Part shown: positions 40,180 through 51,654 of the stretch, one piece after another
How positions within the stretch are numbered: position 1 is the first letter of the stretch
Layout: every line of letters starts with the position of its first letter
Assembly (NCBI GenBank): GCA_015179125.1
Contig: WHVA01000412.1
Span: 39,515-103,514, forward strand
Source: Gautieria morchelliformis
Lineage: Eukaryota > Basidiomycota > Agaricomycetes > Gomphales > Gomphaceae
Direction: 5' to 3'
Length of the DNA stretch: 64,000 bases
Position numbers and translations under genes: made by a program
The notes under the pieces: model-generated
What the model was told of the DNA's origin: nothing
Seen by the model: only the letters and a program-made list of their open reading frames with translations
Database searches by the model: none

Positions 40180-40605
40180 GGGACGCCATCTGGAATCATA
40201 GTATGTTGCAAAGGGAAATGAACGCATGACCTTCATATATCTACTTGGGTCATTCCACGAATAGTTATCCTAATGCATGACTGCGTTGAGTCCGATACCG
40301 TGAGAACGGCATTATAGAATATAAAATGTGTCAAAGACGTTGATACCTGATGGCATCCAAGGCATACCTGTTCAGCAAATGCGTCTGAGACTAGCACGAA
40401 CCAACACCTCGCAGATCACAGGAAAAGAAGCCTGGGGTAAGCGGTTGGATTTCAAATACAGCGGCTGTGCTCTCAACAATCCAAATAGATACGATATAAT
40501 CGGAGAAGAGGAAGGAAGTGATGCACTTGATCCACTCCTATTTGGTAGAATCACACCCATCTTTCCATTCCATCGATTGCGTGATCCTTGGTGTCATTAA
40601 GCAAA
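40180..40605 (-). repeat. Left arm of a large inverted duplication (promoter copy)
   Basis: Runs as an inverted, diverged copy of 45270-45632, including the TATA region, ACTGCGTTGAGTCCGATAC and the first codons (ATGGCGTCCCA at 40189 down) of the zinc-finger-like gene at 45622. The copy diverges right after these codons. Confidence 0.75.
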
Positions 40606-40635
40606 CTCAGTATTTTGATGTAACTGTAGTGTTCT

Positions 40636-40760
40636 CTGGGCTCGGGCCGGGCTTGAAAGCCCGGGTCAGGGCCGGGCTTTGGAGGGCTCGGGCCTCCCAA
40701 AATTGAAGCCCGGCCCAGGACGAGGGCTCGGGCTCGGCCGGGCTAAAGCCCGGGCCTGTG
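40636..40760 (+). repeat. AAGCCCGGCC palindromic repeat cluster, left
   Basis: Dense GGGCTCGGGC / AAGCCCGG / GGCCGGGCTT words, mutually palindromic, ending in GTGGGTGGGACTCGCCATGG. An inverted relative lies at 43725-43857. Confidence 0.75.
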
Positions 40761-40872
40761 GGTGGGACTCGCCATGGTGAATTTGGACCGTACTGGGAGG
40801 CGGTGGACTGTGCATCCACACCGTAAGTTGAGGTGGGATTATGTACTTGTGCACCATACTTGTGGGAGGGGG

Positions 40873-43020
40873 TGTAGAAATTTACGGGGTGGTCGCAGTA
40901 GGAAAGAACGGCTTAAGTCTTATTAGGCGCCGAGCGCGCCCCACAAAATACAGCGAAGATTACAAACTCCAACACACCTTCTTAATCGAAGCACTCTTCA
41001 ACTCCAGCTTCCCTGAAAACCAACTCCTTGAATAGCTCCAACAGCTTTCCAATACCGAGTGACCTCCCCGGGTAGAATGAGAATATTGAGGCCTCAACAA
41101 ATAAGGGCTTACACGAACCGCCTCAGAACACGAAGGCTTGGGTGTGCCATCCACCAATAGGGCCTATCACAGTAGCGGTTTTGATGGGGATTTGGAGCGG
41201 ATTTGGATGAGGATTTGAAACATTTATAAAGCTCCGACAAAGCCCCGAAAACCGGTTTTAACTGTGATAAGCTAGTTTTGAACAGACAATTTGACATGAT
41301 TTGGACAGGGTTTTGTAGCTCCTGCCGTCACCGGCCGGAGCGGAGACTCGAGCTTCTTGTTCTCTGCCGCCAACGGCATGACAAAGGCCGATAACATGGA
41401 GTCCTTCGATTCTTTTATATACTGTTGGTGTATACAACTGCTATGAAAGTAGTAAAGGCACACCGGCGCATAGCGAGGTCGCCGCAGCAAAAAAACTATT
41501 GAAGGCCGTGGCCTAGTAAAAATACATGTACATAGAGCAGAGCAGAAAGCTACTACGGCAGAAGGCATTAAAAAAGCCCCGGAGGGAAAAAAGCATTTGA
41601 GCGGTGCAGGGCATGATGTGAACAGAGAGAGTATGGGGGGGGAGGGGGGAGGACAAAAAAGTTAAAAGCAAGGCACGAAGTCAGTACGCGTTGGGCAAGC
41701 GAGCCCAACTGCTCAATACCTATGCGAAGGTGGGAGTGCGACGCAAGACAATCTGTGATTCAAATTCTGACGCATCGAAGTGAGGCTCAGGCCTACAAGC
41801 AGATACGTTCAGTGGAATGAATATTAGCAGTGGCGAAGGGTAAGCACACCCTGACGAGAAAAGACAAAAAGGAAAGAAAAAGGAGCAAAGCCAAGGAAGA
41901 GATGCGGGTGACCCAACAGCGTGTACGGGATCACATGCGGCCTGCAGGGGCAAGGAAGTCGGTGCAGCGACTAAGTAGTACGGTGGTGTGGGGCTGCGTT
42001 GCATCTGCTGAGGTTGTGCCTCTGCCACCTTGCCTCGCCATTCGTGTGTACCGTGGTGCAGCGCTGTGCCGTATTCTCATTGATCTGCATGGCCGTCTTT
42101 CAGGTTCTTGTTAGGGTGACGCTCGTCTGTGTCACGTTCTCGCGAGTCGCCGCCTTGGGGAGCTGGGTCGTGGCATTGACCCTTAGTACATGTGCCTGAG
42201 CTGCTGCTGCTGTTCCTTAGCCCAACTGGTGGCGACATTAGTAACAGTCTTTTCAGTACAGAAGATAATACTCACAGCGATCGAGGCTTCATCCTCAAAG
42301 CAGCAGCCTTCCCACTGGCTTTCCAAGGCCTTTTGTTTGGGCAGGGGTCAACATTTTTTGCCTTACCTGCATGGAGCAAAGCTTTCAGCTGTGGAACAGA
42401 AAATGGGCCTGCGGTAGTTGTTGTGATAGGATCAGCACGTTGCACTTCTTTGGACTCATACTACAGTCTCAGAAACGATGTAGTAGCCTTTAGAGCTCCG
42501 CTAGGTGTGCCAGCCGAAATCCAAATCCAAAACGACGTGACTTTTCCAAATCGCCTCCAGAGGCGCTTTGGGAATTCGGGTCAGTTTCAGGCACGAAACA
42601 CCCTCTCAAATCCCCATCAAAACCACTCCAAATCCCCATCAAAACCTCTACTGTGATAAGCCCTAATCTCAACAACAACTCGAGCTCCCATGGCTAATGA
42701 TGAGTCCCAGTAATGACAGGTGACCGGCAACAAATGGTATGTGTGTGTGCGCGACATGGTTGGGGGTTTTTCGCGCGATGTGGTAACTGCCTGGAATGTC
42801 ACAGGGCTTTGCGATGAACTTTACAATGGGAGAGCCCTCTCGACCCCAACACCGGGGGAGCACGTGTTTCGATCCCAAGGGAGCCGACAACTAGAGCGAA
42901 CAGGCGGGGCCCATAACCTGTAGAAATTTACGGGGTGGTCGCAGTAGGAAAGAACGGCTTAAGTCTTATTAGGCGCCGAGCGCGCCCCACAAAATACAGT
43001 GAAGATTACAAACTCCAACA
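40873..43020 (-). mobile_element. TRIM: miniature copia-like LTR element with nested insertion
   Basis: 102-bp LTRs (40873-40974 and 42919-43020; one difference, C/T) with ends TGTAGAAA / CTCCAACA on the plus strand, flanked by GGGGG on both sides. On the sense (minus) strand the LTR at 42919 is followed by GGTTATGGGCCCC, the same primer site as the complete copia element. Sense LTR start TGTTGGAG is also the start of the copia LTR. Without the nested inverted-repeat segment (41160-42663) the element would be about 645 bp. No gag or pol: mobilised by another element. Confidence 0.8.
41160..42663. mobile_element. Nested TIR element (or two MITE copies) with TA target sites
   Basis: The left end GGGCCTATCACAGTAGCGGT and right end (42663 inward, GGGCTTATCACAGTAGAGGT) are inverted over about 60 bp and bordered by TA on both sides, as for Tc1/mariner-type DNA transposons. 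A further inverse end at 41272 (ACTGTGATAAGC then TA) makes 41160-41272 a self-contained 113-bp MITE, so the region may be one 1.5-kb element or two MITE-related pieces. No transposase seen. Confidence 0.6.
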
Positions 43021-43724
43021 GGGGGGATGGAGGGTGCATAGACACCATACAGAGAGGAGGCGTACATCACGTGCCTATGGACTGTTCTGGGTGCCTGTGG
43101 ACCATAGTGGGAGGTGCCTCTAAGCAAGGTCTCGCTTCTCGAACGGGGTATATCTTCCGTCCTGATTCCTTGCGCGCAGCTCACTCACGCGCATGCTGCT
43201 CGCAGCCACCAGCTACATCGCCAACCTCGATCAGTCGAGCAAGATTCTCCCCGCGGGCGCTGGAGGCGCAGGTCACGCGCCTGAGCGAGATCAATGAGAC
43301 TCTCACTCACTGTTGCGCACCACACGGGCCACATGCCTACCGACCTCGACCTTGGCCTCGCGCCCACAAGGGCATTTTGATGAGCACCAGACCGAGCCTG
43401 ACGTCGAGCAGCGTCTCGAGTAACGCACGCTCTCACCGCCGGCGGATGTGCACCCCTCGCCGATGTAACAGCAGCACCAGGGGCACCCGCAACACCACCA
43501 CCCACAGGATGCGCTGTACCACCGCCACAGCGACGGGTGCGGGCGCATGAAAATAGGGGGAAGTATGTGACCGCGTGGATCCCAGGTGGGCTGCGTGTGG
43601 TGGAGGATGAAAGCAAAGGTATAACAAATTCAGTGCATTTGGGTATACATATAGTATATATATGTGTATATTTGCTGGTGTCAAACGACAATCCTCGATG
43701 GCGGCAAAAATGGAGGTTCCCACC
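43021..43724. other. No firm gene
   Basis: Open frames on both strands in GC-rich sequence (43160-43550), no recognised family. Confidence 0.35.
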
Positions 43725-43857
43725 CAAAAGCCTCGGGCTTCCCAGATCTCAAGCCCGGCCCTTCCAGCGGGCTTTCTGAGGCTTGGGCCGGGCTCGGCTC
43801 GGGCTTTCCAGGGCCGGGGTCGGGCTCAGCCCGGGCTTAAGCCCGACCTGGGAGACC
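43725..43857 (-). repeat. AAGCCCGGCC palindromic repeat cluster, right (inverted)
   Basis: Inverted relative of 40636-40760, preceded on the plus strand by GGTTCCCACCCAAAAGCC, the inverse of the left cluster's end. Confidence 0.7.
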
Positions 43858-43939
43858 ACTAGATGTAAGTCACTTTTCTGTGCCTAGCTTGAAGGCGTCA
43901 GGCCTTCAGGGAGCAGTCACATGTTGACCATTGCACAGA

Positions 43940-45085
43940 AGCCCGAGAAAATATTCCCGGTGTACATACACAAGCGCCAAAGTGCCATCGCCAATGGCAT
44001 TGGGGTTTAAAAAAACGGGTCCTGGCACTATTTACGGACTCGTGGAAGGATGGCGCTGCCAAGCGAGTGCCGCAGTCGCGGCGTGTCCATGATGCTGGAC
44101 AGGGGGGTGGGGTGCGACGAGCGCGAGCGCAGCCCTGGTGCTGACGAGGATGGGCACAGGAGCGTGGAAGGCCGGCGGCCACGCGGTGCAGTTTGCCGAA
44201 TCGCGCATAGGGTGAATAGTCTCGCGCTGAAAATGATGGGGATGGCTGCGTTCCAGGCGTATGCGAAGGACGTGTTTGAGGCTCTGTGCATTCGAATGAC
44301 CACTTGAAGCGCTGACAGCTGACCCGGCTGTTTTTTGCTTCATTTGATAGTCTACGTACGAGTGATTATACCCACCCTCGGCTGTGATTGCGACTCTGAT
44401 GTCGTGTATTCTAGGTAGATGTAATGCGAGCGTGGATGTAGCCATTATGAATTATTCCCCAATCTGCAAAATTATCATTCCGTGAGTCTGCATTGGTTAG
44501 CGAATGTTCAAGTCGATTGCTCTGCCTGAAAACGGTGGGGTTCGTGAAACTGAAGTGTACAGTGAGCGGAATGTCCACAATCCGAATTAACTTGAAGCTT
44601 CTGATGCGGAGCAAACATAGTCGAAATGACAATTACCAAGCAGAAGGTGAGTTTGGCTGTCATTCCATGGCCCGTAATTGTAAAAATGTTTCCGAGTAGC
44701 GAGCAGCATCTCCGCTCACGTCCGTGGTGGGGGGGGGAGGGGGCAGAGGATCGAGGGAATGTTGGTGTGGTTGAATTGCATCGCAGAGCTCACCGATAAT
44801 CACTGGACGAGAGCCTGGAGAAAGGCAATTGGCTGATAAACTATTGGGTTCCGAGAAGGTCCCTGGTCACGCTCGGGCTCGCTGGCGGTAACATTTCGAA
44901 ATAGGTGGGTTGAAATGCAACAGACACGTGCTAATTACAACCTTCACAGGTCGAAGCTGTCCTCAGCAGTGCCATCCTTCCAGGTCCATAGATAGAGGCA
45001 CTGCCAGGAAACGTTTTAAACCCCGATGGCACTTTGGCACTCATGTACACCGTAATATTTTCTCGTGCTTCTGTGATTGCTCAAA
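43940..45085. repeat. Inverted-repeat pair enclosing about 1 kb
   Basis: Arms about 43940-44030 and 44985-45085: GAGAAAATATT then CGGTGTACAT and GCCAAAGTGCCATCG..GGGGTTTAAAA recur inverted with gaps. The interior has an open frame (44050-44307) of unknown family. Possibly a non-autonomous DNA transposon; target duplication not determined. Confidence 0.5.
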
Positions 45086-45269
45086 CCATGGTTAGATATT
45101 CTTGGCTAGAAGCTAGCGTTTACACCTCGTGGTTAGAGTGTCAGGCACGCCTTATTATTGTGACTCGACTGGATCGATCCGAACTTGGTCAACGTTTGAC
45201 TGCTCCCTGTCTCGGAGGCCTTGAGCACCGGGACATGACTTAAATCGAGAACAAAGAGTTCGGAATGAA

Positions 45270-45632
45270 CTGAGCCATACCACAATCTATTGCATGGGAA
45301 GATGGGTGATCCCCAGGATACTGGATCAAGTGCGTCACTACCCGTCCTTTTCCCTGAGTCTATCGTATTCAAATTTGTATCATTGAGATCTTGAGCACAG
45401 CCATTATATTTGAAATGCTTAACCCATGCTTCTTGTCGTGTGATCTACGAGGCGTTGATGCATGTTTCAACGTTTTTGACACGTTGTAAACTCTATAACG
45501 CCGTTCTCAGCGTATCGGACTCAACGCAGTCGTGGATTACGATGACTATTTGTGGAATGCTCCAAGTAGATATATAAAAGGCTTGCGTTCGTTTTCTTAC
45601 CGCAACATACTCTGATCCCAGATGGCGTCCCA
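45270..45632 (+). repeat. Right arm of the large inverted duplication, with promoter
   Basis: Inverse of 40180-40605. Contains TATATAAAAGG at about 45570, some 50 bp upstream of the ATG at 45622, a plausible core promoter of the downstream gene. Confidence 0.75.
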
Positions 45633-47904
45633 CACCAAGCACACGTACTACTCTACTAGTACGACGTCCCCGGTAACTGCCTCCGCGCCATCTTTTCCCT
45701 CGCAGCAATCCCCTGTCCCGATCGAGTACAACAGTCCCCAGGATGATTTGTATGAGCCACAACCATCAGTGGCAGGTCCGAGTGAATATGCTTGGACTAA
45801 CCGGCCCTTTACACAGGAAAAAAGAGTTAGCATTCTTCTCAAGCTTGAGATGTACGCCACTAACAATGATTCAGGGTGATGTAGGCGTGTCAGAAAACTG
45901 GAGTGACGAGGTTTCGGCCGCATACGCCACCCCATATTATGCGGCTGTAGATCACGTCCAGCAGGACGCACCTGTCGTCGACCCACAAGCATGCCTGTTC
46001 CAGTATCCGCCAGAGCAGCTTGTTGGAGATGTGTCAGCTGGCACCTCGGTCACCCCAGGTTGGACTGACAACGCCGGTCAACATTCTGAGTATGTTTCGC
46101 CACGTTCTATCAGAATGAAGACAAAAAAGCTCACTGGCTGACACACAGAGATGCGCCGTTTCTGACGGCAGATGACTTTGTTCCGCAGTTTCCACCATGC
46201 GTTGCCGTTGGACCAGTCGCCGATGCAGACTTTCAACCAGCGACGGAACATGTGCCATATTACTCGGCTGGTCAGATAGATTATAGGTAGGTACAAGCAT
46301 TCTACAGCATGCTAGAACAGTACTCACCTTTTTCTCAAGCAGCCAACAGGGATGGCGGCATTGCGCACCCCAGATAGACAATGTTGCACATGTTTACGGC
46401 GAGCGGACCCTCCAGAACAGCGCAGCAGGTAGCGGTGCTCGCTCAGAGTACTTTCAGTTCCGTTCCGTCCGGCAGGACATACCCTACACCGGTGACCACG
46501 TAGGTAACCAAGAGCCTGTGGCAAACATTATGCCGTACCGCGCGGCTCATCACCCTGGCTCGACAAGCTCACCTGTCGGTTATCGTGTGGAGGAGTATGC
46601 TTTCGGGTAAGCACGTGGCCGTTATACGTGACAATATAAAATTAATCATTTTGTCCTAAGCCGGCAGCCGGAAGGATTTTATCACCCATGGCCCATTAAC
46701 AGTTATCCATCTCAACCTCCGAATGGCATACCACTCTCTGGCACCCGCTCTGAGTATCCGCAGTTTTGAGGCAAGAATCCCCCCCCAGTGGACAGACAGA
46801 TGGGACATTCGCTGAGGATTCAGGGCAATACTTCGGGTAGGCGCAAACCTTTTTGTGCAATCGCGCATATCTGACGTGTTTATAAGGGCTCAAGACACAG
46901 GACCTAGTTTTCCACCCCAAGCTGCGTATGCCGACAATGCTTCTGAGCTTGGCGCGGAAGAGCTTGGGCCGATCTCATGCCACGCAGCTCCCAGTCAGAC
47001 AGACCGGGCTTTCAGCTCATATTCGGCCTTGGGGGAATATCCCGGGTAGGCAAATATTTTTAATGGGTGTAATAGCACATATCTGATCTAGTTCTCAAGC
47101 GGTCAAGACATTAGAGGCCTTTACCTACAGCAGGAAAATGTGCCATACAGTGACAATGGTGCGCCACCATATCCGGGAATGTCCTTCTCCTATGATAGCG
47201 GAGGGACAAACCATACGGATGGTGGGCAGAACATGTGCGTGGCTTCGCGTGTGTTCGACAGACAGAGACAGGACACTGACGCATGCTACAGGCCCACCAT
47301 CACAAACACAGATTTCTATTACAACCAGAGGGTGGCGTGGACCACCACGGCCACCCCACCGGCAGCAAATGCTGCCAGTTTGGAGATGGTGGGATCCCTG
47401 GCAATGCAGTCAGATCCCGTACCTTCCTCTCCAAGCCCGCACCCCGGGCCATCAAATAACGTCGACGGCGATGGGCAGCATACGGAGACGGCACAGCACT
47501 CATACCGGTGCCCTTTGAACAGTGGATGCGGCAAGACATGCGGCGCAGATGTATCCGTAAACGGCAAACGGCACTTCAAGTCCCACCTCATGCGTGAGCT
47601 CAGGCGCATTAAGAATGGGTCGATGGACCTATCTGATGCCAAGATCATCAAATCCGAGGCTGACCTTCGCCGTGCGGAGGAGCTGGAGGTGCCGTGTCCC
47701 TACGGGTGCACAAGATATGGTGTGCCGACGACGTACGCCCGGAAAGGTCATTTCCGGAGACATCTGGAGGAGACGTGCTGGAAGCCGCTCGACGACAACG
47801 AGATAGATGCCGTGGCCACAAAAGCCTTTTCATGCAGAAGCAAGACAGTCGCGGAGACCATGAGGGTTTTCAACGAGAGACAGTCGGCCCATGTGAAACT
47901 GTAA
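45622..47904 (+). CDS. Multi-exon zinc-finger-like hypothetical protein
   Basis: At least seven exons separated by short introns. Exon 1 (45622-45825) starts MASHTKHTYYSTSTTSP. Intron 45826-45874 is GTTAGC..CTAAC..TTCAG. Exon 2 reads GDVGVSENWSDEVSAAY and splices via GTATGT..CACACAG into EDAPFLTADDFVPQF. Later exons (e.g. NVAHVYGERTLQNS, GFYHPWPINSYPSQPP) lead to the long last exon from about 47130. N-terminal two thirds are low-complexity, Tyr/Pro/Ser-rich. The C-terminus has two Cys/His modules: CPLNSGCGKTC..HFKSH and CPYGCTRYGV..HFRRHLEETC, resembling C2H2 fingers. Probably a nuclear nucleic-acid-binding protein; specific function unknown. Its promoter and first codons are duplicated in inverse at 40.2 kb. 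Confidence 0.65.
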
Positions 47905-48465
47905 CTTGAAAATCATGTGTTCGTAGAAGGCACGCATCCCATACTTACCAAGGTACTCATCGAAATTTGACAACCTGACACAAATTGCCTCAATGGATCG
48001 TATGATGAGCGAAAAGGTGCCAGAGCGGCATATGCCGCGCTGACATGTGTCACGTGACGCATACGCGTTCCCCTAAACGATTTTCCACCCACACTCCACA
48101 TTTTGCGTGCTCGAAATCGGTTTGCCTAGATGAGCGCTCGTATACAGAGCCCTTTGCAGCATCTTGGCCAATTCGGCTATCCAGGGTACCTCACCGCTGC
48201 TTACTCCGTCTCGCTCCGTGCAGCATATCCTTATTCCCATATAAAACTGGTCATATTTACCCTGAATGGACTCTCCCTATCTATCTTACTGTAAGCCCCG
48301 AGTTGCGTGAACATGATAAATTCCTGTGCGACCTTAATAACTGTGCGTACTTGACTTTCTATGGATGTCTACTTATAACACGGTTCTCATTGACGATTCG
48401 ACCCGAAAGGCACACTTAATTTCCGTACCTGAATACATGCCGAACGAAATAGAGACTTGAGTACG
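47905..48465. other. No gene recognised
   Basis: Only short unsupported ORFs. Confidence 0.35.
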
Positions 48466-48843
48466 ATGGTAAATATCGCACAATTACCGAAGGAAGCACA
48501 ACAGCGCAGACGTACCCCAACTGACCCCTATAAATCGTACATCCCTGCTAAATGCCGACACGCGTATACCTGGTGGCTGTCCAAGCATTCCAATTTGCTT
48601 GGAAACATTGTAGGAGAGGCATCTACCAACAACAGTTTCTTCCATTACCTTTGTCTCTTCGTCCAGCACGGGGATACTAAGCTGAGGAAGACTATCTCAC
48701 ACGGTAGAAACTCGTCGTTTATAACGCTTCTGCTTGATTTGCAAGTCGGCCCAGACAGTGAATTGGATTTCATTATTATCAGCTCCCGATCGCTGCTCGC
48801 ATTGCGGCACGCCCTGTCAATGATCACGGCCATGACAACTTGA
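48466..48843 (+). CDS. Hypothetical 125-residue ORF
   Basis: ATG at 48466 (MVNIAQLPKEAQQRRRTPTD), ending LALRHALSMITAMTT. Contains YIPAKCRHAYTWWLSKHSNL and a hydrophobic middle (SFITLLLDL). No recognised family, promoter or intron evidence; could be chance. Confidence 0.25.
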   Translation: MVNIAQLPKEAQQRRRTPTDPYKSYIPAKCRHAYTWWLSKHSNLLGNIVGEASTNNSFFHYLCLFVQHGDTKLRKTISHGRNSSFITLLLDLQVGPDSELDFIIISSRSLLALRHALSMITAMTT

Positions 48844-49891
48844 AGCGGCGCGGTGCGTCGGTTACGCATGTCGCCGTCAAACGCTAATTTCTCAGACACC
48901 TACGTTTGCCACTGCTTCCCCAGCCGTTCACAGAAACCTATCCCATCGGCCGTTCAAAGTTTGGCTGAGTACCCGCAGGCAGTTGGGGGTCTCAATGGGA
49001 CTGACCGCGCGATATCCATTGCAATCAGTCTGCCACTTTGCGTTGGGCCGGCTCTCATTTGAACATGCGTTGTAGCATTATTCCTCCAGCTTTCCCTTAT
49101 ACATCGACATGTAATGTTGCAAGGCTGTCGAAGAGTGCTGTTGGGTCAAAAGTCGCTTTCACACTTCCGAGTCTAACAACAAACATACAACACCAGAGAT
49201 AGACACGACCGAATGGTATAGATGAGAGACAAGCAGGTTGAAAAGCAGAGGGCAGAGCAATGGAAAAGAAGAGGAAAATATTCATAGTCAATATTGGACG
49301 AAATAATAGATGGCCAGAGCACGTTAACTGCCTTCGACACCTTCGCTCTTCTGTTGCGGTGTCCCAGCCCGTCCTGGAGTACCCTGACCGTTGTTAACCG
49401 GCGTGAGCTTGTAGCTGCGCCGCCAGCTGATTGTCTCCCGGGAGTGCGCTTACCCGCCGCACGTAAAGGGACTTCCCCCGCGTTTGTGGCTTGCGTTCTC
49501 TTTACATCGACGGGCCAGCTGTGCGCCCTGAAATTCACGCTCATATAGCGGGTCAGATGTATTCAGTCCAGGGAGACCTCGTTGTGTTGCTGCTGTCGGG
49601 AAAGAGCATCGTCACGGTACTCGCTTGGCGGGTATTATATAACTGGATCACGGACTCCCCGCGTCATCCTCCCTCTTACACCTGCAGTAAAACAAGTAAC
49701 AGCTTAGCACGAAGGAGAACAGAGACTGACCAATCAATATGTCGGAAGAAGTCATCTTCACGCTCGGGATGCCTGAGGTTCTGCGGGTGTGACTTCACCT
49801 TGGGTCTGTTCCGTGCTGCCTGCGTGGTTGTCTGCGCACGATCTACTGGGCCGATACTAGGCCACAGGGCACTAGAAGGAACAAGGACACG
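48844..49891. other. No gene recognised
   Basis: Both strands carry only short ORFs without family resemblance. Confidence 0.35.
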
Positions 49892-51654
49892 ATGCATACC
49901 GTGCACATCGCGCGCGGCCACCCTCGTCGTCTCGGACCTCATCCTCGCCCTCTACATACGCCCTGCACAATGTTGCATTCTTACCATACAACACACCAGC
50001 ACCCGCTTCCTCTCTCAAAACACCAGCATCCACACACACAGCCCACAGCACCCGCATCAACACCCAAGCTCACACACTCTCGCGACGCATCTCCTCCACT
50101 CGTATCAGCTCCCTCCCCCGCCACACACCCACCTTTCCACACTCTCGCCGCCTCTACATGCACACCCCACCGTGGACCCCTCTCCCCAGCGTGGGCGTCC
50201 GCTTCAGCACCCACAGTGGAGTCTGGGCCGCCGCCTCCCTCCTCGCGCAGCCTGAACTTTGCGTATCCGCCGGTTGGGGGGATGGTGCGGGTGCCGGCGC
50301 AGGGAATAACGCCGCCGCCGCCGCCGCCGGCGTCCCACGCAGCAGGCCCAGCAACAGCTCGCGAGTTCGGGGGTGCAGGCACAAGCGCATAGGAACGGGG
50401 CGGCCAGCTGGCAGCACCAGAGGCAGTCGCAGAGCTAGAGTCACCCGCACCCGCAGCAGGTGCAGCACCCTGCCCACACATGCACGGCGCGCCGCATTCC
50501 AGATCGACGAGTACTACACGAGTGCGCGGGGATGGGGTGCTATGACGGTGGGTCGTGCACGCTCTTGGCGCCCGCGCAACATTCCTCAAGCGCCGGAACC
50601 TATGTCCCGGATCCGGCGCATGCCGACGCACATGCTCGGCACGAGCTTACTAATACGGTTTTTGCCAGTTGCTCTTCTTGCGCGCTTCTTCCGAGCTTCT
50701 TTCGCCGCTTCGCGCTTCTTCTGCAGCTTCTGCTCGTCGATGCTAACCCCGCCTCCCAGATACCGGACACTCCAACATTCTGCGCCACTTCGCGAACCAC
50801 TACGTCTCCCGCTCTCTGCGCACGCCACATCGACGTCGCGAGCTGCCGACGGCCTGGGCAACCCCGCCCCGCGCCATCCGAGGTCGCGGAGATGGCGCAC
50901 TGTGCGGAGCTCGTAATGCGTTTGGTGGAGCATTTGCGGAGGCTTTCCGGGGTGGTGGGGGTGGCGCTGGCGGCATGGATGGGATAGGTATCGCGGCGGG
51001 GGCGGGGGTAGAGGAGAGGGAGTTGACACTGGGAGGGGCGGGGTTCGGGGGCGGTGCGAGTGGTGGGAGAGGGATGGAAACGGGAAGAGGGAGAAGGTGA
51101 GGGAGAAGGGGGGAAGAGGAATCACGACGATAGGGACGTGCGCGAGCGGGACAGGGACAGGGACAGGGATAGGGCGGGTGGGGGCGAGCGGGGTGAGAAG
51201 GAACGGGGCCACGATAGAGGTGAGATTGGCTCGTGCAGGCACAAACTATGCAGGCGATGCATGTGGTTCATGAGGTCAAAATTGCAAGAACACCGATACC
51301 CTTTTATCTATCCGATCTGCCAGAATGCGAAAGAGCCAGGCAGTAAGAGTGAACTCTCTTTTGATAGTCCGCTTCCGGTGCGTACTGACGTCTTATATCT
51401 TTCATTTTTTTCTCAGTTACCAATTATCCTTGACTCTCCCAAGTTTGTCCCCTTACCCCAATCGCCTATCCAATCGTTCTCATATCATTTGCTAGGTGCC
51501 GGTGCTCCACCTTTGTCGATCTCAATGACCACAAGGACATGAAGCTCCTCATGCTTCCTCTCTGCGGCTGCAAGCACGTATGGTGCAAGGGCTGCCAACG
51601 ATACGTCGAGCCTCGGAGCCAGGTACCCAGCATTCCTGCGACGGGTCACTGGAG
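49892..51654 (+). pseudogene. GC-rich, possible remnant of a Pro-rich protein gene
   Basis: 49892-50392 (+) is open and Pro/Ser/His-rich (e.g. GMVRVPAQGITPPPPPPASH), with a (GCC)6 run at 50311. 51060-51180 is purine-rich with GGGACA repeats. Near 51500-51655 the plus strand reads HKDMKLLMLPLCGCKHVWCK then GCQRYVEPRSQVPS, a Cys/His cluster at what looks like a protein end. The pieces may belong to one damaged gene; no family named. Confidence 0.25.

Noticed and set aside
41634..41656. G-quadruplex-forming G tract as a functional site (also 44729-44745)
   Set aside because: G-rich runs are present but nothing links them to a gene or replication feature.
50311..50329. (GCC)n repeat as a regulatory element
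   Set aside because: Simple microsatellite inside GC-rich DNA; no further support.
49981..50916. Long overlapping ORFs on both strands as genes
   Set aside because: High GC content makes long chance ORFs likely; composition is Pro/Arg/His-rich and no family is recognisable.
51148..51176. Telomere-like GGGACA repeats
   Set aside because: Only three to four units in a purine-rich stretch, not a telomeric repeat.
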